NCBI GenBank assembly: GCA_036338435.1
Contig: JAYZCG010000046.1
Location: 6,212 to 70,211 of the forward strand
DNA: 64,000 bases
Origin: JAPYTY01 sp036338435
GTDB lineage: Bacteria; Acidobacteriota; UBA6911; RPQK01; JADFOI01
Direction of reading: 5' to 3'
Positions 52,313-59,958 of the stretch are shown here, in pieces. The notes under the pieces are model-generated. The model saw only the letters and a list, made by a program, of their open reading frames with translations, did not search any database and was not told where the DNA came from. The position numbers were made by a program, and so were the translations under genes. Position 1 is the first letter of the stretch; every line of letters starts with the position of its first letter.

Positions 52313-52963
52313 ATGCCCCCTACCTCTAATTACATAGTGATGGCCAAGGCAAAAGGCGTAGTACAAAAGGATCATGTAGCAATAGGAACGATCCTTGGTC
52401 AGATTATCGACGAGTGGTATCAAAGAGTAGAGCCTCACTACCTTACTACAGGAGACGCAGAACTCAAGTTTTTCCACGATGCTATGGGTCACCGCATAAA
52501 ATTCAACAAAGATGGACTTGACTTCACCTATGGCCTCAAGTGCTACGGTAGAGAAAGCGTGGAACAGTCGGGTAACTCAGATTGCATCATTGAAATCAGT
52601 GTCAACAACAAGGTTCAAGGCTTCGACTATCAGGATTTTCAAGCTGCCTTGCTCGCCCACTATACGACAATGAAGGGAAATTCCATTACCTCACCCGCGA
52701 TACTTAAAACATGTTCCTATCAAGATGTCTTTGCCCTAGAACCTAATTTAGATGAGGCTTTCCGTGTTGAAAAGTATGAAGGAAAGGCCGACGTAATGTG
52801 TCTTTCCTTTCGTATTAACGCCCCCTTCGTCAAAAAAGTTGCGACCCCCGTTGCTGGCAAACAGCTTATCGAAGATTATTGTGTGGCCCCATTTCGTAGC
52901 ATCTATGCCACTGTCTACCGTCGCCAGTCAAACTTGTTTTTTTCGTCACAACAATACGGGTAA
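52313..52963 (+). CDS. Hypothetical protein, unknown family
   Basis: A 216-residue soluble protein I do not recognise. The ATG at 52313 has AGGTTAGA just upstream; a second ATG at residue 10 (52340) is possible. Features include a basic N-terminus, an aromatic-rich core (GLDFTYGLKCYGRESVEQ), five cysteines and a C-terminal YATVYRRQSNLFF. No membrane helix or signal peptide. It is 49 bp upstream of the alpha/beta hydrolase gene on the same strand and could belong to its operon. The frame is long and compositionally normal, so I regard it as real. Confidence 0.6.
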   Translation: MPPTSNYIVMAKAKGVVQKDHVAIGTILGQIIDEWYQRVEPHYLTTGDAELKFFHDAMGHRIKFNKDGLDFTYGLKCYGRESVEQSGNSDCIIEISVNNKVQGFDYQDFQAALLAHYTTMKGNSITSPAILKTCSYQDVFALEPNLDEAFRVEKYEGKADVMCLSFRINAPFVKKVATPVAGKQLIEDYCVAPFRSIYATVYRRQSNLFFSSQQYG

Positions 52964-52985
52964 TTTGCCACCAAAATACTAAGGA

Positions 52986-53001
52986 CTCCCTTCTGAGGGA
53001 G
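52986..53001 (+). promoter_or_regulatory. Hairpin covering the ribosome binding site of the alpha/beta hydrolase gene
   Basis: CTCCCT (52986-52991) pairs with AGGGAG (52996-53001) around a four-base loop. The right arm is part of the Shine-Dalgarno sequence (GAGGGAGGA), which ends about 9 bases before the ATG at 53013. The stem could limit translation. Confidence 0.4.
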
Positions 53002-53012
53002 GATTACTACGG

Positions 53013-53972
53013 ATGAAATTTCCCAGAAGGAGTTTGCTCACCAGCTCACTCGCCAGCCTAGCCACCTCTGCTCTGAATATTCAAAAATTGTCGGGGCAAT
53101 CAGTACCAACAGCTAAGTTCGTCAATGTAGACGGCATTCGAACCCGTTACTTTGAGCACGGCACAGGAAAAAACCTAGTATTAATTCATGGTGGGCGTTT
53201 TGGCTTTCCCAGTTACTCAGCTGATGTCTGGGACCTCAACATTGCAGGCCTGAGTAAATACTTTCACGTGTACGCATTCGACAAGCTGGGACAAGGCTAC
53301 ACAGACAACCCCCCAAATGATGCCTCTTACACAAAAAGGGCATATGTTCATCATGCTCAAGGTTTTATTCGTGCCATGGGTATTAAACGGGTAAGTTTGG
53401 TGGGACACTCCATGGGTGCAATGGTTGCCGCTCGTATTGCCGTGGAAAATCCAGAACTTGTTGAAAATCTGATAATTTTGGATAGTAACACCCTGGCACC
53501 TCAAGATCCTTCTACGCCAAGGGGCTTCTACGACAAGGTCCTGGAGGGGGCCCCAGATCTCCCCACCAAAGAATACGTGCGGCGGGAACCCGATGCCAAC
53601 TCCTACTCAAACGCACACGTGACAGATGATTACGTGACCGCCATTTTGAAGATTGCTCTCTTGCCCAAGACAATTGAGGCTACCCAACAAGCTGTACGGC
53701 TAAATCCTCTGTTCTTCGAGGATTTGGCTAGCTTGAAAGCTGAGACCATGGAGTGGATTAAGGATGGCCGTCTAAAGGCACCAACCCTCATTCTCTGGGG
53801 GTTCAACGACGTGTCAGCCCCAGTCATTCTCGGCATGCATCTACTCAGGGTCATTGCGCCAGTCGTGCCCCGCACCGACTTTCACGTGATAAATGAGGCC
53901 GCCCATTATCTCTTCCGAGAAAAGTATGAGGAAGTAAATCACATCATCACTGATTTTATTCAAACTACATGA
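53013..53972 (+). CDS. Exported alpha/beta hydrolase
   Basis: A 319-residue alpha/beta hydrolase. It starts with a twin-arginine-like or Sec signal (FPRRSLLTSSLASLATSAL). The oxyanion part is LVLIHGGRFGFPSYSADVW, the nucleophile elbow is LVGHSMGAMVAARIA, the acid lies in LILWGFNDVSAP and the catalytic His in INEAAHYLFREK. The sequence around the elbow resembles C-C bond hydrolases (MhpC/BphD) and esterases. It is followed 26 bp later by the secreted amidohydrolase gene, so the two probably act in the same periplasmic pathway. Ribosome binding site GGGAGGA is strong but lies in a hairpin. Confidence 0.85.
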   Translation: MKFPRRSLLTSSLASLATSALNIQKLSGQSVPTAKFVNVDGIRTRYFEHGTGKNLVLIHGGRFGFPSYSADVWDLNIAGLSKYFHVYAFDKLGQGYTDNPPNDASYTKRAYVHHAQGFIRAMGIKRVSLVGHSMGAMVAARIAVENPELVENLIILDSNTLAPQDPSTPRGFYDKVLEGAPDLPTKEYVRREPDANSYSNAHVTDDYVTAILKIALLPKTIEATQQAVRLNPLFFEDLASLKAETMEWIKDGRLKAPTLILWGFNDVSAPVILGMHLLRVIAPVVPRTDFHVINEAAHYLFREKYEEVNHIITDFIQTT

Positions 53973-53997
53973 AAGATCTTAAAAAAGGGGGAAACAC

Positions 53998-55875
53998 ATG
54001 TTTGAACGAATGTGCTATTTCGGGTTAGTTATTTTTTTTCTGGGAATGGCTCCAGGTTTTGCTCAGGAGGAACCCGATATGATCTTGTACAGCGGGAAAA
54101 TCTTGACAGTTGATGAAGATTTTACCATAGCCGAAGCTGTAGCCATCAACAACGGAGAAATCACAGCTGTAGGCAATGATACTGAAGTCTTAAAGCAAGC
54201 AGGCCAGCATACAACGAAAATTGACCTGGAAGGAAAAACCGTTGTTCCAGGTCTTATCGACACCCACTCTCACGTGCAAAGTTATGCTGAACGATCCCAT
54301 GGTGGGCAGTTGAGTTCAAAGCAGATGCAAAACTATCCAATCAATTTCAGGATCGTGCAATCAACTGAAGATGTAGTCAACCAAATCAGACAAACCCTTA
54401 AAGCTATCGACGCCCAACCGGGAGAATGGATTCACTTCTCCTCTCGTGGAATCAGTGAGCATGAGCATGTGGAAATCCTATTCGACCAACTGGATCGATG
54501 GGAATTGGACAAAGCAAGCCCAAATAATCCAATAGTTCTCTCGATGGGTATACCTATTGAGAATGGATATTTCATTAATAGCCTAGCCATAGATATCCTC
54601 TGGAACAAGTATGGCGACTTCATTAACAGGTATGGTCGTTACTGGGTAGATGATCAGGGGAGACCTGACGGGCATCTCGAGCCTCCTGCCAGCCGTCTGG
54701 TAATGACAGAGTTCCGTCCTCAGCCTGCACCTGAGGACCTGGCACCCGTTTACAACAAGACGCTGGAAGAATGGAGTGCCATGGGAATTACCACGATTTC
54801 TACCAAACTTCAAATAGAAGACGTTGAAGCCTACCGCTTGCTAGAAGCGAATGGGACATTAAAGGCCCGTATGGCTTATGGAGCCAATTGGCTCTTCGGG
54901 CGTCCGGACGTGGCAGACGGTCTGAAGAACACCAAAAGAGGAGAAGGCAGTACCATGGTGTGGATGTCATCGGTGACACCTGTTGGCTTGGATGGTAGTG
55001 GAGCCCGACAGTGTACTGCCCTAGAGAGAAACAACGATGCAGCCGGTGATCAGGGCACTATGGGCCTCTCTCTCATCGGGGCCTGGTACCCCAACGGCCA
55101 GTGCCACCTGGATCTAGAGTACCGAGGCAGTGTGGGGCGAGGGGCCCCCATTAGTGGGAACTACTACCGCGAATGGCTTTTTGAAGTAGCGCAGCACAAT
55201 CACCGAGTGGCTAATATGCATGTGGCGGGAGACCGGGCACAGGAACTCTACATCACGGCATTGGAACAGGTAAACCAGGAAAGACCTTCATCGGTCCAGA
55301 ACTGGGCGTTAGATCACTGCACTCTCGTTAATCCAGAAGACATTGCCCGAGCTGCCCGCATGGGTGTGGTATGGAGTTGTGCTCCTAAATATATCGCCAA
55401 TTATCCGAGTATTGCACGATCTTACGGAGAAGAAATTGCCAACCAATATCTGGTTCCAGTTAAAAGTATGATCGACGCTGGAATTCACGTAGCCTTTGAA
55501 CTGGATCGAGATGCATATGTTTGGAGCGACCTGGAAATGCTGATCACACGTATGGTTGATGGAAATGTATTCGGTGCCCACGAGCGAATAGATCGAGTGA
55601 CCGCCCTAAAAATGCTCACTATTTGGGGCGCTGAATATGTCCTTCGAGAAAATCAACTAGGATCAATCGAACCAGGTAAGTTGGCGGATCTAGTTGTTCT
55701 AGATCGGGACTATATGACCATCCCAGAGAAAGAAATTGCTAAAATCCAAGCACTGATGACAATTCTGGGGGGGGAAACGATGTACGTCCATTCAGACTTT
55801 GCTGACGAAATAGACATAAGACCAGACAATGCGGTGATATCAACCTATCAAGCTCTCAAGGGTCGCTCCAACTGA
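53998..55875 (+). CDS. Secreted amidohydrolase, YtcJ-like
   Basis: A 625-residue exported metal-dependent amidohydrolase with an N-terminal signal peptide (to about GFAQ) and AAGGGGG before the ATG. The small domain starts DMILYSGKILTVDEDF. The metal-binding HxH is in GLIDTHSHVQSYA, later His and Asp motifs in NMHVAGDRAQELY and ALDHCTLVNPEDI, and the C-terminal domain ends LGSIEPGKLADLVVLDRDYMTI. It is a paralogue of the enzyme at 19438-21426 and more distantly related to the two lipoprotein amidohydrolases at 59959 and 61818. It is downstream of an exported alpha/beta hydrolase gene. Substrate unknown. Confidence 0.87.
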   Translation: MFERMCYFGLVIFFLGMAPGFAQEEPDMILYSGKILTVDEDFTIAEAVAINNGEITAVGNDTEVLKQAGQHTTKIDLEGKTVVPGLIDTHSHVQSYAERSHGGQLSSKQMQNYPINFRIVQSTEDVVNQIRQTLKAIDAQPGEWIHFSSRGISEHEHVEILFDQLDRWELDKASPNNPIVLSMGIPIENGYFINSLAIDILWNKYGDFINRYGRYWVDDQGRPDGHLEPPASRLVMTEFRPQPAPEDLAPVYNKTLEEWSAMGITTISTKLQIEDVEAYRLLEANGTLKARMAYGANWLFGRPDVADGLKNTKRGEGSTMVWMSSVTPVGLDGSGARQCTALERNNDAAGDQGTMGLSLIGAWYPNGQCHLDLEYRGSVGRGAPISGNYYREWLFEVAQHNHRVANMHVAGDRAQELYITALEQVNQERPSSVQNWALDHCTLVNPEDIARAARMGVVWSCAPKYIANYPSIARSYGEEIANQYLVPVKSMIDAGIHVAFELDRDAYVWSDLEMLITRMVDGNVFGAHERIDRVTALKMLTIWGAEYVLRENQLGSIEPGKLADLVVLDRDYMTIPEKEIAKIQALMTILGGETMYVHSDFADEIDIRPDNAVISTYQALKGRSN

Positions 55876-55946
55876 TGTACATCCGCAGTTTGAATTATTC
55901 CCGTCCTAGATGGAACAGGTGATGCCGTTACATTGCGTCTTGCGCT

Positions 55947-55978
55947 GGGGAGTGAGCTGAGCTTAGCCCTCACTCCTC
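55947..55978. terminator. Hairpin between convergent genes, probable bidirectional terminator
   Basis: GGAGTGAG (55949-55956) pairs perfectly with CTCACTCC (55969-55976), and outer bases extend the stem. It lies in the 110-bp gap between the convergent amidohydrolase and cytochrome-Dabb genes. No long T-run is present. Confidence 0.45.
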
Positions 55979-55985
55979 AATCAAT

Positions 55986-56663
55986 TCACTGGGAAGAAAT
56001 GATGTCCGTTACCAGACTTTCTTCAATAACAGGACGGAAAATGTCCGTGAGCCAAGCTATGTGATCAGGATTGCTGCGATAGCTCTGCAAATCCTCATCA
56101 CTCCTGAAGCCGGTCACTAACCCGTGAGTGTACTTTGAGTCTTTCTGTGCCACCTCGCCGACGAGCACTGATGCGACCTCGGAAATGTTCTGCAACATCT
56201 TCCTGCCGGCGTCCAGAATATGTTCAATCTGATCGACACTGACTGCTGGTTTAAAACGAAAGACCACCTGATGATAGATTGTAATATCTGCGGTAGGTAA
56301 AGCTGTGCTATCTACCGCATTATCCACCACTGACAGGGCAGGTGTTACGCCAAAATGAGCGGCAAGATAGCCGGAAATGATCTCCGCCTCCCGGTCCATG
56401 CCAGCTGAAATCCGCCCTAGCATATCGTAGACGGTTGCTTCCCATCCAACCTTTGTTTTTTGTTGACCAACGATAAGACCAAGTCCGTGACAACTAGTAC
56501 AGATGGTTTGGACGTATCCCTTGCCCTCGCCCGGGGGGAGTTGATCTGCTGGATCGGCGGTTCCCATCTGAGGTGAAGAGGATCCAGGAGCCCCAGAAAT
56601 AGGAGTGCTAATGAAAAGTGCAAGGGTGAGACCGAAGAAAGTAAAGTAAGTTGTCGCTTTCAT
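55986..56663 (-). CDS. Exported c-type cytochrome fused to a Dabb-like domain
   Basis: A 225-residue exported protein. The ATG at 56663 has AAGGA about 8 bases upstream; a longer frame is open but unsupported. After the signal peptide comes a small cytochrome c domain with the heme motif CTSCHG in VQTICTSCHGLGLIVG, and its later part VYDMLGRISAGMDREAEIISGYLAAHFG. The C-terminal half (from about YHQVVFRFKP) reads like a stress-responsive A/B barrel (Dabb) domain: VDQIEHILDAGRKML, KDSKYTHGLVTGFRSDEDLQSY and NPDHIAWLTDIFRPV. The cytochrome part resembles the tail of the next gene upstream. Dabb domains usually bind or transform small organic compounds; here the domain may be an enzyme or sensor fed by the heme. 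This is the last gene of the minus-strand block. Confidence 0.8.
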   Translation of the reverse strand: MKATTYFTFFGLTLALFISTPISGAPGSSSPQMGTADPADQLPPGEGKGYVQTICTSCHGLGLIVGQQKTKVGWEATVYDMLGRISAGMDREAEIISGYLAAHFGVTPALSVVDNAVDSTALPTADITIYHQVVFRFKPAVSVDQIEHILDAGRKMLQNISEVASVLVGEVAQKDSKYTHGLVTGFRSDEDLQSYRSNPDHIAWLTDIFRPVIEESLVTDIISSQ

Positions 56664-56785
56664 AATCATCCTTTTCCAGTGTTGGTTTGTAACTTCTTTG
56701 GAGCTGAGACATTCTACCAGAGAGAGAGGGTTACACCTTCGAAAAGTTCGGAGCACATCCAAACAACGGCTGAAACCTCGGGAGC

Positions 56786-58426
56786 CTACCTTCCAAAATG
56801 CTTACTCAAATAACTCACGATCTCGTCTATATCTTGACTTCCCGGCTCCATCATCCCCAAAACGACAACTTCCCATTCCGCCTCCTCCAGCCGCTGTTTC
56901 AAAACGACTTGGAGACTATGACAGGCGGAACATTGGGCCAGCACTAATTCTCTACCCTGATCGAGTGGAAACTCAGCAGCCTCCTCGACTGCAACCTGTT
57001 GATTTGTAATGATCTGTTCCTCCTTGCCAGTAGACAGCAAGCCTTTCTTAAAAGGATCCAGCATAGGGAGATTGTCGCGATCAATAAAACTCCCAGCGTA
57101 AACCACCTGCTCAATCGATCTGGAATTGCTTATGTCCTCTAGAGGATTATTGGTCAGAATCAGAAGATCTGCGATTTTGCCCACTTCTACCGTTCCAAGA
57201 TCGCTCTCCTTGCCTAGATACTCAGCGGCCTTACGGGAAGCTGCTACAATAACATCCATGGGCTTCATACCCGCTCGTACCAGATGCTCCAATTCACGGT
57301 GAATGTCAAATCCATAGAACATGCGATGTGGAGCACCCGTGGAATCTGTTCCTACCAGGATGTTTACGCCCATGTCGTAGAGAACCTTGACCGTCCGCAA
57401 TCGAATTTCATAGCTGTGGCGGGAATTTTCTAAACGAGACATTAGTCGCGTGCGAACAGCAGGATCTTTGATCATGTTCCGGTAGACTGATGGAACACTT
57501 TTAAGCACATCGGGGTCAGACCAGATTTCAGGGTTGTCGAATAATTTCGCCGTTGATTCCACGTTATTCAGGTCGGGAAGCCAAGACGCGTTCCTCCGGA
57601 CGATCATCCGAGCTACGTCACTCTCCGAAGTGAGTTCTTCGGAAAAGCCGTGCGCCAGTAGATCAACGCCTCCCTTTAGGGCATCCCGCACATCTGAAAG
57701 TCGACTAGCATGAGTGTACACCTTCATGCCTTGGCGATGGGCTTCGTCTACCAAAGTGGTATACGTTTCTAAAGTCATCCGTGGATAACCTAAATCTCCT
57801 CCACTTTCCAGAATCGTCTTGATCGTTGCGACCTTGAATTCTTTGACATATTTTTGCACCTGCCGCACGGCATCTTCTGGATCCTTTACTTGAGTTAAGG
57901 TACGAGTGTCGATAGTTCTCCCTAAGGCTCGATTAACAGGAATGGGATGCCCTCCCACGGCCGTTAAGGTGGGGCCAGCCTCGAATAATCTTGGCGAAAT
58001 AAACTTGCCTTCCCGTGCTAGCTTCTTGAGCCCTGAGCCGTGAATCAAGCTCACGCCGGTATCCGAAATATTGAGAACTCCGTAGTAGAGATAGTTTGTG
58101 AGAGCTTGAGCCGCTGCTTCCAAGCCCTGTTGGGCTATGTGAGTATCAATGTCAAAGAGAGCTGGAATGATGGTTTTACCCTGAACCGAAATAACCCGAG
58201 CACCTACAGGATAATCTTGTTCTCCTCGACGGAAGACCTTGAGAATTCGATCCTTTTCGATCACCACCACCGAGTCCACGATAGGCGCGCCACCGGTTCC
58301 ATCAATTAGCGTCGCTCCTTCTATCACGATCAGAGATGAACTCTGACTAGCCACAATCCAGAAAAGACTCACTGAGAATAAGCTTGCTAGGCTGATTACG
58401 ACAAAGTGAATGCGTTTTACGCTCAT
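56786..58426 (-). CDS. Exported amidohydrolase fused to a C-terminal cytochrome c domain
   Basis: A 546-residue exported protein with AAGGAG before the ATG. The N-terminal 470 residues are an amidohydrolase of the imidazolonepropionase/prolidase-like type: GATLIDGTGGAPIVDS, KTIIPALFDIDTHI (an acidic residue replaces the first His of HxH), KVYTHASRL, LLAHGF, LVGTDSTGAPHRM and VEVGKIADLLILTNNPLEDI. The last 50 residues form a small cytochrome c domain with Cys499-Ser-Ala-Cys502-His503. The distal Met may be in LGMMEPG. It should therefore link an exported hydrolase to the electron transport chain. The domain is homologous to the cytochrome part of the next gene. I know no characterised protein of this design. 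Confidence 0.85.
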   Translation of the reverse strand: MSVKRIHFVVISLASLFSVSLFWIVASQSSSLIVIEGATLIDGTGGAPIVDSVVVIEKDRILKVFRRGEQDYPVGARVISVQGKTIIPALFDIDTHIAQQGLEAAAQALTNYLYYGVLNISDTGVSLIHGSGLKKLAREGKFISPRLFEAGPTLTAVGGHPIPVNRALGRTIDTRTLTQVKDPEDAVRQVQKYVKEFKVATIKTILESGGDLGYPRMTLETYTTLVDEAHRQGMKVYTHASRLSDVRDALKGGVDLLAHGFSEELTSESDVARMIVRRNASWLPDLNNVESTAKLFDNPEIWSDPDVLKSVPSVYRNMIKDPAVRTRLMSRLENSRHSYEIRLRTVKVLYDMGVNILVGTDSTGAPHRMFYGFDIHRELEHLVRAGMKPMDVIVAASRKAAEYLGKESDLGTVEVGKIADLLILTNNPLEDISNSRSIEQVVYAGSFIDRDNLPMLDPFKKGLLSTGKEEQIITNQQVAVEEAAEFPLDQGRELVLAQCSACHSLQVVLKQRLEEAEWEVVVLGMMEPGSQDIDEIVSYLSKHFGR

Positions 58427-58507
58427 GAACAGGCTCCTTGGAGGAACAAGATATTAGGGGTACGGGACATGGTCAAACCCCTATATTTTAATTAATCTGC
58501 CGTACGA

Positions 58508-59935
58508 CTATTGTCCATCAATACTGTAGGCATAGACGTAGTATTGATGTTTTGGTTCCGCGGGAAGTCCACCTTCACCATTACTGGTATAAAGATTTCC
58601 GTTGGCAATAACAATGCCACCTCGCGAGGTACTTTCGATCTCTGACTGCCAAAGTTGCTTGCCATTTTCAGCATCAAATGCCTCCAGCATCCCATTCCCC
58701 AGGGACTGGTAAAAAACACCGTTGGCAACACAAACAGGAGCTCGATTCATACTATCGTTATGGTGCCACCAGACGATCTCACCGGTGTAAGCCTGAAGGG
58801 CCGCCGTGACTGATTCCGAGAGTCCCCGCGAACGGCTGGTGATAGGGTCCCGGTCGGTAATCGCATTAGAAACGACGTAGACTTTATTGTAGGCAGTAGC
58901 CGTGCTGTTCCACCATGGCCCTCCCTGGGTGGCCCAGTTGGTCAACATCACTTTCCACAAAAGCTCACCGGTATAGCGATCCCAAGTAAAGAAGGCCGTC
59001 TTGTTGCCAGCCCCCACACACTTCCGAGTGGCGCCCCGTTTGCCAGGACTCACGGCGTCAAAAAGCATGGGATGACATGAAAAGTCCAGGTCAAAAGGAT
59101 CGGTAGCCCGAACCTGATAATGCCATAACAACTCGCCCGTCTCCAGATCATTAGCCAGAACACTGTCGCTAAAGAGCAAGGGGCCTGGAGGATTGTAGGA
59201 ACTAGGATTACCGGTAACACTATAGACGATGTTCTGCTCTGCATCCACAGCTGAAGCCGTCCAGGCAGAACCACCACCACCGTCTCGATCAGGAATAATT
59301 TTGAACCTCCAGCGAACAGCACCTGTATCGGCATCTACACAAATAATCTCCGCATTACCTCCCGAGGTGCCGATGAATATTCGATCTCCGTAAATAGTGG
59401 GGGAGGAGGAAATATTCAATCCAGGACCCATATTAGTCTTCCAGATCTGTTTCCCCGTGGCCCCATTGACACAGTTCAGGTTGCCGCCGCCCGTACCGAA
59501 GTAGATGCGTCCCCGATCGTATTCGGCCGTTGATTTCAGGGTCCGAAGGCCCCAGCGCGGTTCCGGCTGGACGTCAGCATCATACTTCCACTTAGGCTCG
59601 CCAGTTTCCGCATCTAGAGCGTGATAATGTCCATCCCAGGCTCCAATGAAAAGCGTGTCTCCCACCACAGTGGGGCTGGTCTGGATGGGGGCCGGGATCT
59701 CACGGCGCCATTTGGGTCTAAGTCGGGCAACATTGCCTGCATCGAGTGTAGCCTCCTGCGAATTAAAACGGGTATTGTGTATATCATAGGCAAACCGGGT
59801 CCAATCAGAATGGCCGGCAATCGGGAGTTGCCCTTGGGCCCGGACCTGAGGCATCATCGAGGCCGTAGCCAAGGTCGCCCCCACACCTTGTATAAAATCT
59901 CTGCGATTCCATGGCAATCCATCTTTTTTTCTCAT
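58508..59935 (-). CDS. Tat-exported PQQ-binding-like beta-propeller protein
   Basis: A 475-residue protein with a twin-arginine signal (WNRRDFIQGVGATLATASM), predicted to be exported folded. The body consists of PQQ-type propeller repeats, for example GDTLFIGAWDGHYHALDAETGEPKWKYDA, GRIYFGTGGGNLNCVNGATGKQIW and GVFYQSLGNGMLEAFDAENGKQLW. It resembles the quinoprotein alcohol dehydrogenase/polyvinyl-alcohol dehydrogenase group, but it is shorter and has no own cytochrome domain. Electrons could go to the cytochrome domains encoded by the neighbouring genes. Whether PQQ is bound is not shown. AAGGAG precedes the ATG; the spacing to neighbours (81 and 23 bp) indicates an operon. Confidence 0.8.
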   Translation of the reverse strand: MRKKDGLPWNRRDFIQGVGATLATASMMPQVRAQGQLPIAGHSDWTRFAYDIHNTRFNSQEATLDAGNVARLRPKWRREIPAPIQTSPTVVGDTLFIGAWDGHYHALDAETGEPKWKYDADVQPEPRWGLRTLKSTAEYDRGRIYFGTGGGNLNCVNGATGKQIWKTNMGPGLNISSSPTIYGDRIFIGTSGGNAEIICVDADTGAVRWRFKIIPDRDGGGGSAWTASAVDAEQNIVYSVTGNPSSYNPPGPLLFSDSVLANDLETGELLWHYQVRATDPFDLDFSCHPMLFDAVSPGKRGATRKCVGAGNKTAFFTWDRYTGELLWKVMLTNWATQGGPWWNSTATAYNKVYVVSNAITDRDPITSRSRGLSESVTAALQAYTGEIVWWHHNDSMNRAPVCVANGVFYQSLGNGMLEAFDAENGKQLWQSEIESTSRGGIVIANGNLYTSNGEGGLPAEPKHQYYVYAYSIDGQ

Positions 59936-59958
59936 TAGCAGCTCCTTAATTTGTTTAG

